Assembly (NCBI RefSeq): GCF_006980715.1
Contig: NZ_SBHN01000026.1
Span: 1 to 64,000, forward strand
Origin: Telmatospirillum sp. J64-1
GTDB lineage: Bacteria; Pseudomonadota; Alphaproteobacteria; Rhodospirillales; Magnetospirillaceae
Direction of reading: 5' to 3'
DNA length: 64,000 nt
In this document: positions 51,994 to 60,204 of the stretch, in pieces
Position numbering within the stretch: position 1 is the stretch's first letter
How the letters are laid out: every line of letters begins with the position of its first letter
Made by a program: the position numbers and the translations under genes
Notes under the pieces: model-generated
Told to the model about the DNA's origin: nothing
Database searches by the model: none
What the model saw: the letters and a program-made list of their open reading frames with translations, nothing else

Positions 51994-52665
51994 CTACTCC
52001 AGGTCGCCCTCATCGAGCAGATATTGAAGGGCATAGACATCCCGAGCCGCCGGCTCGGGAAGTCCGGCCCGAACCAGCCCCGCAAGCGCCGTGTCGAGCA
52101 CCCCCTGGGCCGCCTCGGCCGACAGGGCCTCGACGATCAGCACCACCGGCCAAGTCGCATCGGGACGGTCGCGCAACTTGTTTTCCGAGGTCGTAATCGG
52201 CGTCGCCGGCTTTTCCTCGTAAAGCAGGTGCACGCCGCATATCCCCTGCCCCGCCCGCAAGCGCTGGACGGCCTCGCGCAGCCCCTGGTCATCCCCGGAA
52301 ACCCGAATGTCGCACCGCAGGACGGCGACATGCGAGCCGACGCCCCTGCTGTCGCTCAAGGCGACCTGGCACAAGGTGCGGGAGGTATCGGTGAAGGTGC
52401 TGACGACGCGCTTCGTCCAATCCGTCGGATCGTTGAGCCGATCCAGATAAGGCTTGGACACGAGCACGGCGGGATCGGCCACTTCGTAGAAATTGAAGAA
52501 TGCCGGATGGGCCTTGACCGCCGTATAGCGCCGCGCCCGAAGAAAACCGGGAAGGCCGACCCGTTCGGGAATGTGCTCGTTGACATGCCAGTCGAGGAAA
52601 GCATCCTCGTTGCCCTGCTGAACGCCGTTCCAGATGGCCAGAACGCCTTGTCCCAGAAACGCCAT
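51994..52665 (-). CDS. Conserved protein with Dabb-like N-terminal domain, function unknown
   Basis: The 223-aa soluble protein has an N-terminal block (WNGVQQGNEDAFLDWHVNEHIPERVGLPGFLRARRYTAV) resembling ferredoxin-like alpha/beta barrels (EthD/Dabb type) found in small oxygen-independent lyases and monooxygenase partners. A second, less clear domain of similar size follows, so it may be a tandem of two such folds. No catalytic residues can be assigned. Between the MaoC-like and FAH-like genes, it may help process a reactive oxo-acid. I do not recognise a named family member. Confidence 0.6.
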   Translation of the reverse strand: MAFLGQGVLAIWNGVQQGNEDAFLDWHVNEHIPERVGLPGFLRARRYTAVKAHPAFFNFYEVADPAVLVSKPYLDRLNDPTDWTKRVVSTFTDTSRTLCQVALSDSRGVGSHVAVLRCDIRVSGDDQGLREAVQRLRAGQGICGVHLLYEEKPATPITTSENKLRDRPDATWPVVLIVEALSAEAAQGVLDTALAGLVRAGLPEPAARDVYALQYLLDEGDLE

Positions 52666-52692
52666 TGCCTTGTCTCCCCGTCCGGAGTCAGA

Positions 52693-53196
52693 TCAGGATT
52701 GCGCCTGGGAGAGCTTCTTCGCCCAGCGCATGACATGCGTTCCCACCGCCAGCAGTTCATCACGCTGGTTGAAGACCTCGATCTTGGCGGTGCTCTTCCC
52801 CGCTTCGCGATCGATGCTGTCCACCGTGTAATAGACGGTCACGGTGTCGCCCAGAAAAGTCGGCTTCAGGAAACGGATCTTGTCGTAACCGGCAGAGACC
52901 GGGAAATCGATCAGATCTTCCTCGTGAATGATGTGCGCGATCGAGATCGTGGAGGCCGTCGACATGTAGCCGACGATCAGGGCGCCATGCGCGATACGGC
53001 GCCCAAGGCTCGAACGCTCCTGCATGTATTGCTCGTTGACGTGGGTGTCGCTGAAATCCCCGGTCAGACCGGCAAACAGCGTGACGTCCACCTCGCCCAC
53101 GGTTTTGGCGAATTTAAAACGCTCGCCGACCTTGACGATATCCAAACCTGACTTGGCCACGCATCCCTCCGAGATTATGCACTGCAGACTTGACAT
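52693..53196 (-). CDS. MaoC-like hydratase/dehydratase
   Basis: The 167-aa hot-dog-fold protein has the hydratase-2 motif: FAGLTGDFSDTHVNEQYMQERSSLGRRIAHGALIVGYMS, with catalytic Asp and His. Such enzymes hydrate enoyl-CoA or dehydrate hydroxyacyl-CoA. The ATG at 53196 follows GCGAGG. It is the first gene of the minus-strand arm, with a LacI-type operator 23 bp upstream. The presence of a CoA-transferase divergent to it suggests a CoA-thioester branch in this locus. The acyl group is unknown. Confidence 0.82.
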   Translation of the reverse strand: MSSLQCIISEGCVAKSGLDIVKVGERFKFAKTVGEVDVTLFAGLTGDFSDTHVNEQYMQERSSLGRRIAHGALIVGYMSTASTISIAHIIHEEDLIDFPVSAGYDKIRFLKPTFLGDTVTVYYTVDSIDREAGKSTAKIEVFNQRDELLAVGTHVMRWAKKLSQAQS

Positions 53197-53218
53197 TCCA
53201 GCCTCGCAATGGCTGATG

Positions 53219-53232
53219 TGTAACCGCTTACA
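53219..53232. promoter_or_regulatory. Putative LacI-family operator in the MaoC / CoA-transferase divergent gap
   Basis: TGTAACCGCTTACA is the best palindrome of the three related sites. A weaker copy (TGCAACCGTATAAA) lies at 53264-53277. Located between the divergent starts at 53196 and 53297, it can control both arms of the locus. Confidence 0.65.
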
Positions 53233-53296
53233 CTGAGTTACAGTGCGCGTCAACCATCAGTGATGCAACCGTATAAACGAACGAGGAAGGTCAGGA

Positions 53297-54865
53297 ATGG
53301 AAGTGATCAGCGCCGAGCGCGCAGCACAGCTCATCAAGCCGAATGACAGCGTGATCGTCAGTGGTTCTGGCGGCGGGCATGCCGTGCCCGAGGCCGTGAT
53401 CGCCGCCCTCGGCAACCGCTATGAGAGCGAAAGCCAGCCCGGCAATCTGACGCTCATCCATGTCGTGGGCATCGGCGACCGGGTGTCCAAAGGGGCGGCG
53501 CATTTCGCCAAGCCTGGGATGGTGAAGCGCGTCATCACCAGCGCATTGATCGATTCGCCCGTCTTCATCGACCTAGCCTTCGCGGACAAGATCGAAGCCT
53601 ATACCCTGCCCCAGGGCGTGCTTTCGCAGATCATGCGCGAGATCGCCGCCGGGCGGCCGGGCCTGATCACGAAGACAGGGCTGCACACCTTCATCGACCC
53701 CCGTCAAGCCGGTGGACGCCAGAGCCCCAGCGCCAAGGAAGATCTCGTCGAATTGATGGAAATCGGCGGAGAGGAATGGCTGCGTTTCAAACCTTTCCCC
53801 ATCGACGTGGCGATCCTGCGCGGCACGACCGCCGACGAAGACGGCAACGTGTCCATGGAGGAGGAAGCCATCCTGGGGGAAATGCTTTCCACCGCCCAGG
53901 CCGCCCGGCGCAATGGCGGCAAGGTCATCGTCCAGGTCAAGCGACTGGCGAAGCGGGGCACGCTGCCCGGCAAATCGATCAAGATTCCCGGCATCCTCGT
54001 CGATTACGTCGTGGTCGACCCCGAACAGCGCCAGACCTATGCGACGCATTACAATCCCAGCTATGCTGGGGAATTGCGCGTTCCGCTCGAGAGCTTCAAG
54101 CCGCTGCCCTTCACCCCGCGCAAGGTCATCGCCCGGCGCGCCGCGCTGGAGCTGCGTCCTGGTGCCGTCTGCAACCTGGGCGCCGGCATCTCCACCGGGA
54201 TTTCCGCCGTTGCCGCCGAGGAGAAGATCCTCGACCACGTCATCCTGACCAATGAACAGGGCTTTATCGGCGGCGCCCCCCTGACCGGCCCGGATTCCGG
54301 CGCGGCCCAGAATTACAGCGCCGCCGTCGACCAGCCCTATCAGTTCGATTTCTATGATGGCGGCGGCATCGACTGCGCCTTCCTGTCCTTTGTCGAAGTC
54401 GACCCGAACGGCAATGTCAATATCAGCCGCTTCGCCAACAAGATCGTCGGCATCGGCGGTTTCATCAATATCAGCCAGAACGCCAAGAAGACGGTGTTCA
54501 GCGGCACCTTCACCGCCGGTGGTCTCGATGTCGCCTGCGTCGATGGCAAGATCGAAATCCGCCAAGAGGGCAAATATCCGAAATTCGTGAAATCCATCGA
54601 ACAGATCTGCTACTGCGGCCCCTTCGCCACCCAACAGGGACGCAAGGCGCTGTTCGTCACCGAACGCGCGGTGTTCGAGATCGTCGACGGCCAACTCACC
54701 CTCATCGAGATCGCCCCCGGCGTCGAGCTGGAACGCGACATTCTCGCCCATATGGCCTTCAAGCCGAGGATCGCCTCCGACCTCAAGACCATGGATGCCC
54801 GCCTCTTCCGCCCGGAGGTGATGGAACTGGCCAAGGATGCCGCCTTCGCGACGGCACAATCGTAA
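53297..54865 (+). CDS. CoA-transferase family I, propionate/acetoacetate type
   Basis: The 522-aa protein is a fused alpha-beta CoA-transferase of the YdiF/propionate CoA-transferase type. The N-terminal domain has PNDSVIVSGSGGGHAVPEAVIAALG. The C-terminal domain has NLGAGISTGISAVAAEE and TNEQGFIGGAPLTG with the catalytic Glu that forms the CoA thioester. GGGIDCAFLSFVEVDPNGNVN and GIGGFINISQNAKK also fit. It exchanges CoA between short acids. It is divergent from MaoC with a shared LacI site and 32 bp upstream of denD, so it is part of the same regulon. The natural acids are not known. Confidence 0.87.
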   Translation: MEVISAERAAQLIKPNDSVIVSGSGGGHAVPEAVIAALGNRYESESQPGNLTLIHVVGIGDRVSKGAAHFAKPGMVKRVITSALIDSPVFIDLAFADKIEAYTLPQGVLSQIMREIAAGRPGLITKTGLHTFIDPRQAGGRQSPSAKEDLVELMEIGGEEWLRFKPFPIDVAILRGTTADEDGNVSMEEEAILGEMLSTAQAARRNGGKVIVQVKRLAKRGTLPGKSIKIPGILVDYVVVDPEQRQTYATHYNPSYAGELRVPLESFKPLPFTPRKVIARRAALELRPGAVCNLGAGISTGISAVAAEEKILDHVILTNEQGFIGGAPLTGPDSGAAQNYSAAVDQPYQFDFYDGGGIDCAFLSFVEVDPNGNVNISRFANKIVGIGGFINISQNAKKTVFSGTFTAGGLDVACVDGKIEIRQEGKYPKFVKSIEQICYCGPFATQQGRKALFVTERAVFEIVDGQLTLIEIAPGVELERDILAHMAFKPRIASDLKTMDARLFRPEVMELAKDAAFATAQS

Positions 54866-54897
54866 CCGGCAAGGACGCAGTCGAAGGAAAGAGACTC

Positions 54898-55860
54898 ATG
54901 AATATCGTCGTCACCGGAGGCGCGGGCTTCCTCGGCAGCATGCTGATCGATAAGCTGCTGGGGGAAAGTGACCTTGGCGCCGGAAAGAGCAAGATCGAAA
55001 AAATCACCTCGATCGACTTGGCGGAAGCAAAGTCGCGGGACCCGCGTGTGGTCTCGAAGGTCGGGGATATTTCCGATCCCGAGTTCTTAGCGGAAAACGT
55101 CGCGCTCGGCACCGATGCGGTCTTCCACATGGCGGCCGTGGTCAGCGGCCAGGCCGAAGCCGAATTCGAAACCGGCATGCGCGTCAATATCGACGCCACC
55201 CGTGCCCTACTCGACCGCTGCAGAGCGTTGGGAAACAAGCCGCGCTTTGTCTTCTCAAGCTCCCTCGCCGTTTTCGGGGGCGAACTGCCAGCCGTCATTC
55301 CCGACAACTTTGCGACCCGCCCGCAATCCTCGTATGGAATGCAAAAGGCCGTCGGGGAATTGCTGGTCAGCGAATATTCCCGCAAAGGCTATGTTTCCGG
55401 CGTCTCGCTCCGCCTGCCCACCGTGGTCGTCCGCCCCGGCAAGCCCAATGCCGCGGCATCATCCTTTGCCAGCGGCATCATCCGCGAACCGCTTTCCGGC
55501 CTTGCCAGCACCTGCCCGGTTCCGGCCGACACGAGGCTTTGGGTCTCCTCCCCCGATGTCGTCGTCGCCAATCTGGCGCATGCCCTGGACCTCGACCAGG
55601 CGCGGCTGACGCCCTGGCCGGTCCTGAACCTGCCGGGAATCAGCGTGACGGTTTCCGAAATGCTGGAAGCGCTGGAAAACGTCGCCGGCGCAGAGACGAG
55701 GGCCCTGGTGACCGAAGCCCATGATGCGCGCATTGCCGCGATCGTCTGCAGCTGGCCCGGCGACTTCGACGTCAGCCGCGCTCTCGGTCTTGGCTTTACC
55801 CGCGACGAGGACTGCACGTCCTTGATCACGCAATTTCAGAAATTGCGTAGCAGGGGCTAA
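54898..55860 (+). CDS. denD: D-erythronate dehydrogenase
   Basis: The 320-aa extended SDR/NAD-dependent epimerase-family protein has VTGGAGFLGSML, HMAAVVSGQAEAEFETGMRVN, the catalytic SSLAVFGG / SSYGMQKAVGELLV (Tyr-x3-Lys) and VRPGKPNAAASSFASGIIREPLSG, the last typical of DenD. DenD oxidises D-erythronate to 2-oxo-tetronate with NAD, the first step of the OtnI-OtnK-OtnC route whose genes are in the opposite arm. That completeness makes this call firm among the many epimerase-like proteins. It starts 33 bp after the CoA-transferase stop with GAAGGAAAGAG upstream. Confidence 0.88.
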   Translation: MNIVVTGGAGFLGSMLIDKLLGESDLGAGKSKIEKITSIDLAEAKSRDPRVVSKVGDISDPEFLAENVALGTDAVFHMAAVVSGQAEAEFETGMRVNIDATRALLDRCRALGNKPRFVFSSSLAVFGGELPAVIPDNFATRPQSSYGMQKAVGELLVSEYSRKGYVSGVSLRLPTVVVRPGKPNAAASSFASGIIREPLSGLASTCPVPADTRLWVSSPDVVVANLAHALDLDQARLTPWPVLNLPGISVTVSEMLEALENVAGAETRALVTEAHDARIAAIVCSWPGDFDVSRALGLGFTRDEDCTSLITQFQKLRSRG

Positions 55861-55880
55861 GATACCCAAAAGGTACCAAT

Positions 55881-55920
55881 GTGGCGTGGAAGCTGAAATA
55901 TTGATCCGCTTCTACGCCAC
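55881..55920. repeat. Inverted repeat after denD
   Basis: Two 13-base arms (GTGGCGTGGAAGC and GCTTCTACGCCAC, one mismatch) flank a 14-base AT-rich loop. It lies between convergent denD and the TusA-MetE gene and may be a bidirectional terminator. The half ACGCCACG recurs at about 55971. Confidence 0.45.
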
Positions 55921-56026
55921 GGGTCCAAACCTGTCAGAAGGACACCCCCTCATACGAAAGTGGTGGGCTATACGCCACGAGGCGATGACTGCAGGATGGG
56001 ACAAAGGGCACCAGGCCCCATGCTGC

Positions 56027-57547
56027 TTAGATGCGGAAACGCTCGGCTGCCCGTGCGATGACCGTAAGCTTCTGCTCCGCGTGGGAATGCGAGCATATCG
56101 GGTTGTCGGCGAAGGTCGCGAAGCCGCAATCGGGATGCAGGAGCAGGCGGTCCCGGCCGAACAGATCGATGGCATGGGCGATCTTTTCAGCGACTTCGTC
56201 TATCCTTTCCGCTTGCGGCAGTTTCTGGTTGACGACGCCGATCCCGATCCGCGCCGTCTGGGGCAGGCGCCGCAGCACCTCCATTTCACCGGCACGTGGC
56301 GTGCACATTTCGAGAAGGTAAGCGCCGACATTCATGGCCGAAAGCGTATCGACCAACGGCTCGTAGCTGCCGGCCAATGCCACGCTTTCATCAGGCGTCC
56401 AATTGCCGCGGCAGACATGGACGGCGATGCGGTCACGGTCGAATCCATCCACCACCGCATTCATCAGATCCCGTGCAAAGCCGAGTTCATGCGCCGGACC
56501 CAGCGATTCCGACAAAGCGCCGCACATGAAGCTGCGCTTGTTCTTGGCGCCGCTGAAGACCACTTCGGACAGGACCGGTTCGTCGAACTGCACGATGGCG
56601 GCGCCGCCATCAAGAAGATCGGCAAGTTCCTCGCGCAGCACCCGGACCAGATCGGCGGCGATTTCCTCCCGCGACGAATAGACCTGTTCGGAAAGGCATT
56701 CCATCCACATCGTGCGCGCGAGCAGATAGGGACCGGGCAGCGAGACCTTCACCGGTTTCGAGGTGACGCTGCGGGCGAAATCGAGTTCGTGCCCGGCAAT
56801 GGGACGACTGCGGGCAATGGCGCCGAACACACCGGGATGACGCACCTCGTCCGCAGGCACGTCGAGCGCGCGCAGTTCCGCCTCGAAGTCCTCGGGATGA
56901 TCGACCAGCGGCAGCAGGTCGATCAGCGGCACGAGCTGGCAATTGTCCAGCCGGGTCGCGACGAAGCTGGCATAGCTGTCGCGACGCTGCTCTCCGTCCG
57001 TGACGACATCGACACCGGCCTTTTCCTGCGCGGCGATCGCCAGACGGACGGCATCATCCGCCGTTTCCTGGAATGCCGCCTCATCGAGCCGCCCCTCGAC
57101 GAAGCCGTGCATGGCCTCGACCACCCAGCGGGGGCGCGGCCAGCTTCCCATTCCCATGACGGCGAGAGCGGGCACGGCAGGGGCCGGTATCTTTTCCGCA
57201 CGGGGCTTCACCCTTGCCGGGGATGCTGCGGGAATTGCGGCGGGTGCGGCTGCCGGTGCAGGTGCTTCCTGCACCTTGCCGCGCTCTTCCAGCGACCCCT
57301 TACAGACGAGGAAGCTGCGTTGCTTGCCTTCCTTCGTCCAAGAGACAAGCTCGTTCCTCGTCAGCCGACACCAGGCGGGCAGGTCTTCATCGACCGAAAT
57401 CTCGGTGGAGCGGATTTCCAGCAGCCCCCCACGGGGAAGCGGGTCGATATGCTTGCGGATCAGCAGAAGCAGGCCATTGCCGCAATCGAGGTCACCGCCG
57501 TCAAAGCTGACATCCGGCCTGTATTCATGTCGGGCGACTGGCTGCAT
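56027..57547 (-). CDS. TusA-like domain fused to MetE-type methyltransferase core
   Basis: The 506-aa protein has three parts. Residues 1-85 are TusA-like (VSFDGGDLDCGNGLLLLIRKHI, Cys22; later PAWCRLTRNELVSW). An Ala/Pro-rich linker (about 90-125) follows. Residues 130-505 form a cobalamin-independent methionine synthase C-terminal barrel, with DGEQRRDSY, FDEPVLSE and the zinc ligands His-x-Cys in AVHVCRGN, Glu in LLEMC and Cys in LHPDCGFATF. The N-terminal MetE half is absent, as in archaeal core MetE. The fusion suggests that the sulfur on the TusA-like cysteine is an acceptor or donor for methyl transfer. It is the last gene of the sulfur cluster. Its substrate is unknown. Confidence 0.78.
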   Translation of the reverse strand: MQPVARHEYRPDVSFDGGDLDCGNGLLLLIRKHIDPLPRGGLLEIRSTEISVDEDLPAWCRLTRNELVSWTKEGKQRSFLVCKGSLEERGKVQEAPAPAAAPAAIPAASPARVKPRAEKIPAPAVPALAVMGMGSWPRPRWVVEAMHGFVEGRLDEAAFQETADDAVRLAIAAQEKAGVDVVTDGEQRRDSYASFVATRLDNCQLVPLIDLLPLVDHPEDFEAELRALDVPADEVRHPGVFGAIARSRPIAGHELDFARSVTSKPVKVSLPGPYLLARTMWMECLSEQVYSSREEIAADLVRVLREELADLLDGGAAIVQFDEPVLSEVVFSGAKNKRSFMCGALSESLGPAHELGFARDLMNAVVDGFDRDRIAVHVCRGNWTPDESVALAGSYEPLVDTLSAMNVGAYLLEMCTPRAGEMEVLRRLPQTARIGIGVVNQKLPQAERIDEVAEKIAHAIDLFGRDRLLLHPDCGFATFADNPICSHSHAEQKLTVIARAAERFRI

Positions 57548-57627
57548 GATCTTCCTTCTCTTTCGCGACAGCCGTCCCACAGAGGGGACGGCCGGTTCCC
57601 TGTCCGTTAATGATTAGGCTTGCTGCG

Positions 57628-59181
57628 TCAGTTTGACTTGCCGCGCCTGCGGCCGGCCTCGTATCCGACCGCCCCCAGCCCCATGGCAAAGACGCCGAAC
57701 GCCGCCATCAACCCGTAGGAGGGCTGGGAAGGAGCAGAGGAAGTCGCGGTCATCACGGCCGCCACCTCGTGACCCGCTTGGACGGTCATATTGGAATAGG
57801 TCCGATCCAGCATCGCCCTACCGACATCCTTGAGAATGGCCTGGCCTGCGACGCGCCCCTGACCGAGCACCAGATCGACATTGGTGATCGACGGACCACC
57901 CAGATTCACCGAACTGTTGCCCTCGCGATCCGAGATGTACCAGGCGGTGACGGCCTCGCCGCTGATCTCGTCCACCGAGACGGTGAAATATCCTTCCGGC
58001 CCTTCCACGCTTTCGCCGGGCCTCAGCCTGATCTCTTCCTTGTTGACCAGCATGAAACCGAAATTATGCCCGGTCGGGCAGCCGATCGGATAAACCGCGA
58101 AACGTTCGTCCCAGCGATAATCCTCGCCATAGCCCAGGCTGAAGGCCTGCCCATAGATCTTGAGATTGGCCTTGCCGCCCTCGAAGGCCTCGGGCCAGGG
58201 CGAAAGGAAGCCGATGATATCCTCGTACTCGAAGACGATGGCCTTTCTCGCCGCCGTGTCCTCGATCAGCAGATCCGGCTGGACCGGGCCGAGAGTCCGC
58301 GCATGCACGACGCTACCGTCCTCGACGATCTCGATGTCCACAATGCCTGCTTGAGGATCGACCGCCGCGATGCGAATGGTGCGATCACCCGCGCGCCATG
58401 AATCTCCCACGCCTGCCAGCCCGGCGAAAAGCTGTTCCTCCGCCAGCACCAGACGATCCATGCGCACACCGGACAGCCAGTCGAACACGATCTGCTGCCG
58501 CGACACCTCGCGCGCCTGTCCCTGGTTATAAAGCTGGGCGAAGCGTTCACCGCCCCACCAGCCGGGCTGCGTCGTCGACAGGACGGGCGACCCGAAGGCC
58601 CATTCCCAATCCGTGCCTGCAACGGTCTTGACGTGCAGGGTATGGTTCATCGTGTTGTTGTGCCCGACGGTCGCATAGTACTGATAGACTTGCCCCCCGA
58701 CGGCGACGCTTCCCCCTGCCGGAAGGGTCACGTCTTCTTGTACGACGATGCTCATGTCGTAATCGACATAGGTCGGCATGCGGCCCAGGACGGGGATGGG
58801 CTCTCCACGCAGCGCCACCTGCCCGCCCCAGGTATCCTCGAGATAGGCAAGGCCGCCGGCGGGTATGACGACCGTGCCGTTCTCCACCCGGCTTTGCCGG
58901 ATGAAGACACCGTCGAATTTGAGCGGCGACCGGCCGAAATCGTCCGTAACCGGCCTGCCCTGCGGAAGACCGGGCAGGCCGGGCACATAAGCGGGACGAA
59001 CCGGCCTTTCCGAGACGAGCGAGAAAGGCGGCGGGGGAATGTCCCTGTCGGCGATGGGATGGGCGAGCGGCATTCCCGGCTTCGCCGGCTGGATGATCGT
59101 CGCATAATCATTGGCCGAAGCATTGGTGGCCGTGCCGAGCAATACAGCGGACGCGGCCGCAGCGAAGAGTCTGCGTCTCAT
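57628..59181 (-). CDS. Secreted protein of unknown function with C-terminal membrane anchor
   Basis: The 517-aa protein has a signal peptide (RRRLFAAAASAVLLGTATNASA) and a beta-rich body. The body contains paired VEN/VPAGG-like strands (VVQEDVTLPAGGSVAVGGQVYQYY), several Trp- and Gly-rich loops (DTWGGQ, STTQPGWWGGERFAQLY) and only one cysteine in the mature region (YPIGCPTGHNFGFM). The end is a hydrophobic helix followed by RRRGK, like a surface-protein anchor. The layout recalls archaeal S-layer-type proteins, but I could not assign a family. It is between the membrane protein and the TusA-MetE fusion, so it may bind or process a sulfur compound outside the cytoplasm. Confidence 0.7.
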   Translation of the reverse strand: MRRRLFAAAASAVLLGTATNASANDYATIIQPAKPGMPLAHPIADRDIPPPPFSLVSERPVRPAYVPGLPGLPQGRPVTDDFGRSPLKFDGVFIRQSRVENGTVVIPAGGLAYLEDTWGGQVALRGEPIPVLGRMPTYVDYDMSIVVQEDVTLPAGGSVAVGGQVYQYYATVGHNNTMNHTLHVKTVAGTDWEWAFGSPVLSTTQPGWWGGERFAQLYNQGQAREVSRQQIVFDWLSGVRMDRLVLAEEQLFAGLAGVGDSWRAGDRTIRIAAVDPQAGIVDIEIVEDGSVVHARTLGPVQPDLLIEDTAARKAIVFEYEDIIGFLSPWPEAFEGGKANLKIYGQAFSLGYGEDYRWDERFAVYPIGCPTGHNFGFMLVNKEEIRLRPGESVEGPEGYFTVSVDEISGEAVTAWYISDREGNSSVNLGGPSITNVDLVLGQGRVAGQAILKDVGRAMLDRTYSNMTVQAGHEVAAVMTATSSAPSQPSYGLMAAFGVFAMGLGAVGYEAGRRRGKSN

Positions 59182-59192
59182 GGAATTTCCCT

Positions 59193-59723
59193 TCATGCGG
59201 CTGGCGTGGCGCCGAGGCAGCGCGGAATCGGGCAGGCTGCCAGCCGGCGGCTGAGGAACATCACGCCCCAACTGGTCAGAAGCAGCGTGTTCAAGGCCAT
59301 CAGCCAGCGCGGCACATCCGCCATGACGGTGCCCATCACGCCCAGCCCGACCGCGGAAAGTGCGGGGGCCAGGCAGCTTACGCAGAGCACGGCGAAGGCG
59401 AGAATACCCCCACCGGCCGCCGCGCCCGCTGCCAGCGCCCCTTGCCGCGCGCGATAGCCGACAAAAAGGGCGAAAGCCATGAACGCGGCGGACATGCCGA
59501 CCGACAGCGCGACCCAATATTCCTGCAATCTCAGGAAACTGATGCGCCATGCGTCGAAAGGCGGATAGGCAAGCTGTCCCGATGCGTCGAAATCGTCGAT
59601 GTCGAATCCGCAGAATTCGGCGTCGGCGAGCGTTTTCGGCATCTCGAAACTGAGATAGCTGATCAGGACATAGCCTAGCGCGGCAGCGAAGAACGCCACC
59701 GAAAGCAGTCGATACGGAAGCAT
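59193..59723 (-). CDS. Small multi-spanning membrane protein with cysteine motif
   Basis: The 176-aa protein has five or so predicted helices. A periplasmic loop carries FCGFDIDDFDASGQ, and the third to fourth helix region has LCVSCLAPALSAVGLGVMG, a Cys-x2-Cys within the membrane reminiscent of small Mer-type or thiol transport proteins. There is also a Cys pair near the end (AACPIPRC). The start is set at MLPYRLLSV after GGAG; a longer frame upstream overlaps dsrE. Twelve bases separate its stop from the start of the secreted protein. No family is recognised. Thiol or sulfane transport is a guess based on the cysteines and the neighbouring genes. Confidence 0.65.
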   Translation of the reverse strand: MLPYRLLSVAFFAAALGYVLISYLSFEMPKTLADAEFCGFDIDDFDASGQLAYPPFDAWRISFLRLQEYWVALSVGMSAAFMAFALFVGYRARQGALAAGAAAGGGILAFAVLCVSCLAPALSAVGLGVMGTVMADVPRWLMALNTLLLTSWGVMFLSRRLAACPIPRCLGATPAA

Positions 59724-59764
59724 TGTTGCGCTCCGGAAAGCGGCCCGGATTTCCGGCCAGGACC

Positions 59765-60127
59765 TCAGTAGCTGACGCTGGGGCACGCCTCGCCCATGAA
59801 TTCCACCAGCTTGGCGCCGCCAACCACCACGGCGCCGGGGACGATATTGTCCTCGTCCAATCCGCGCTTCTTGAAGCAGGGCGAGCAGACATAGATCTTG
59901 CCGCCGGCTTCCACGAAATTCGCGATCAGATCCCTGAGCGGCGCAAAGCCTTCCTCATGAATATCGTCGGCATAGCCCTTCTGCGAGAGCCGCGTGCCCT
60001 CGGTCGACAGGAAGACGATGGCTTCCTTGTCGGACGCGATCGCCGCATTGGCAACGACAAAAGCCACGGTCGCCTTGTCGGTGTCGTCCTTGGCACAGGT
60101 CAGGCTGACTACGAAACGTCCCGGCAT
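59765..60127 (-). CDS. DsrE-family sulfur-relay protein
   Basis: The 120-aa protein has the DsrE/TusD-like fold (FVVSLTCAKDDTDKATVAFVVANAAIASDKEAIVFLSTEGT) and a conserved cysteine site, KIYVCSPCFKKRGL, where YVCSPC corresponds to the sulfur-carrying cysteine of DsrE-type proteins. The ATG follows GGGAGAGTGTG. Members pass persulfide sulfur between partners such as TusA. It lies downstream of a TusA-like gene and upstream of the membrane and secreted proteins, which fits a sulfur relay. The exact family branch (DsrE2, DsrE3 or other) cannot be told by eye. Confidence 0.82.
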   Translation of the reverse strand: MPGRFVVSLTCAKDDTDKATVAFVVANAAIASDKEAIVFLSTEGTRLSQKGYADDIHEEGFAPLRDLIANFVEAGGKIYVCSPCFKKRGLDEDNIVPGAVVVGGAKLVEFMGEACPSVSY

Positions 60128-60204
60128 CACACTCTCCCTTTCAGAATGTTTTTTTGAATTCGTATCTCACTTAGCGTGGCCACTTGCGGCCCTATTCCCG
60201 GCGT

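Noticed and set aside
57628-59892. Longer form (754 aa) of the secreted protein
   Set aside because: The first 237 residues are out-of-frame reading of the membrane-protein gene; the signal peptide starts at 59181.
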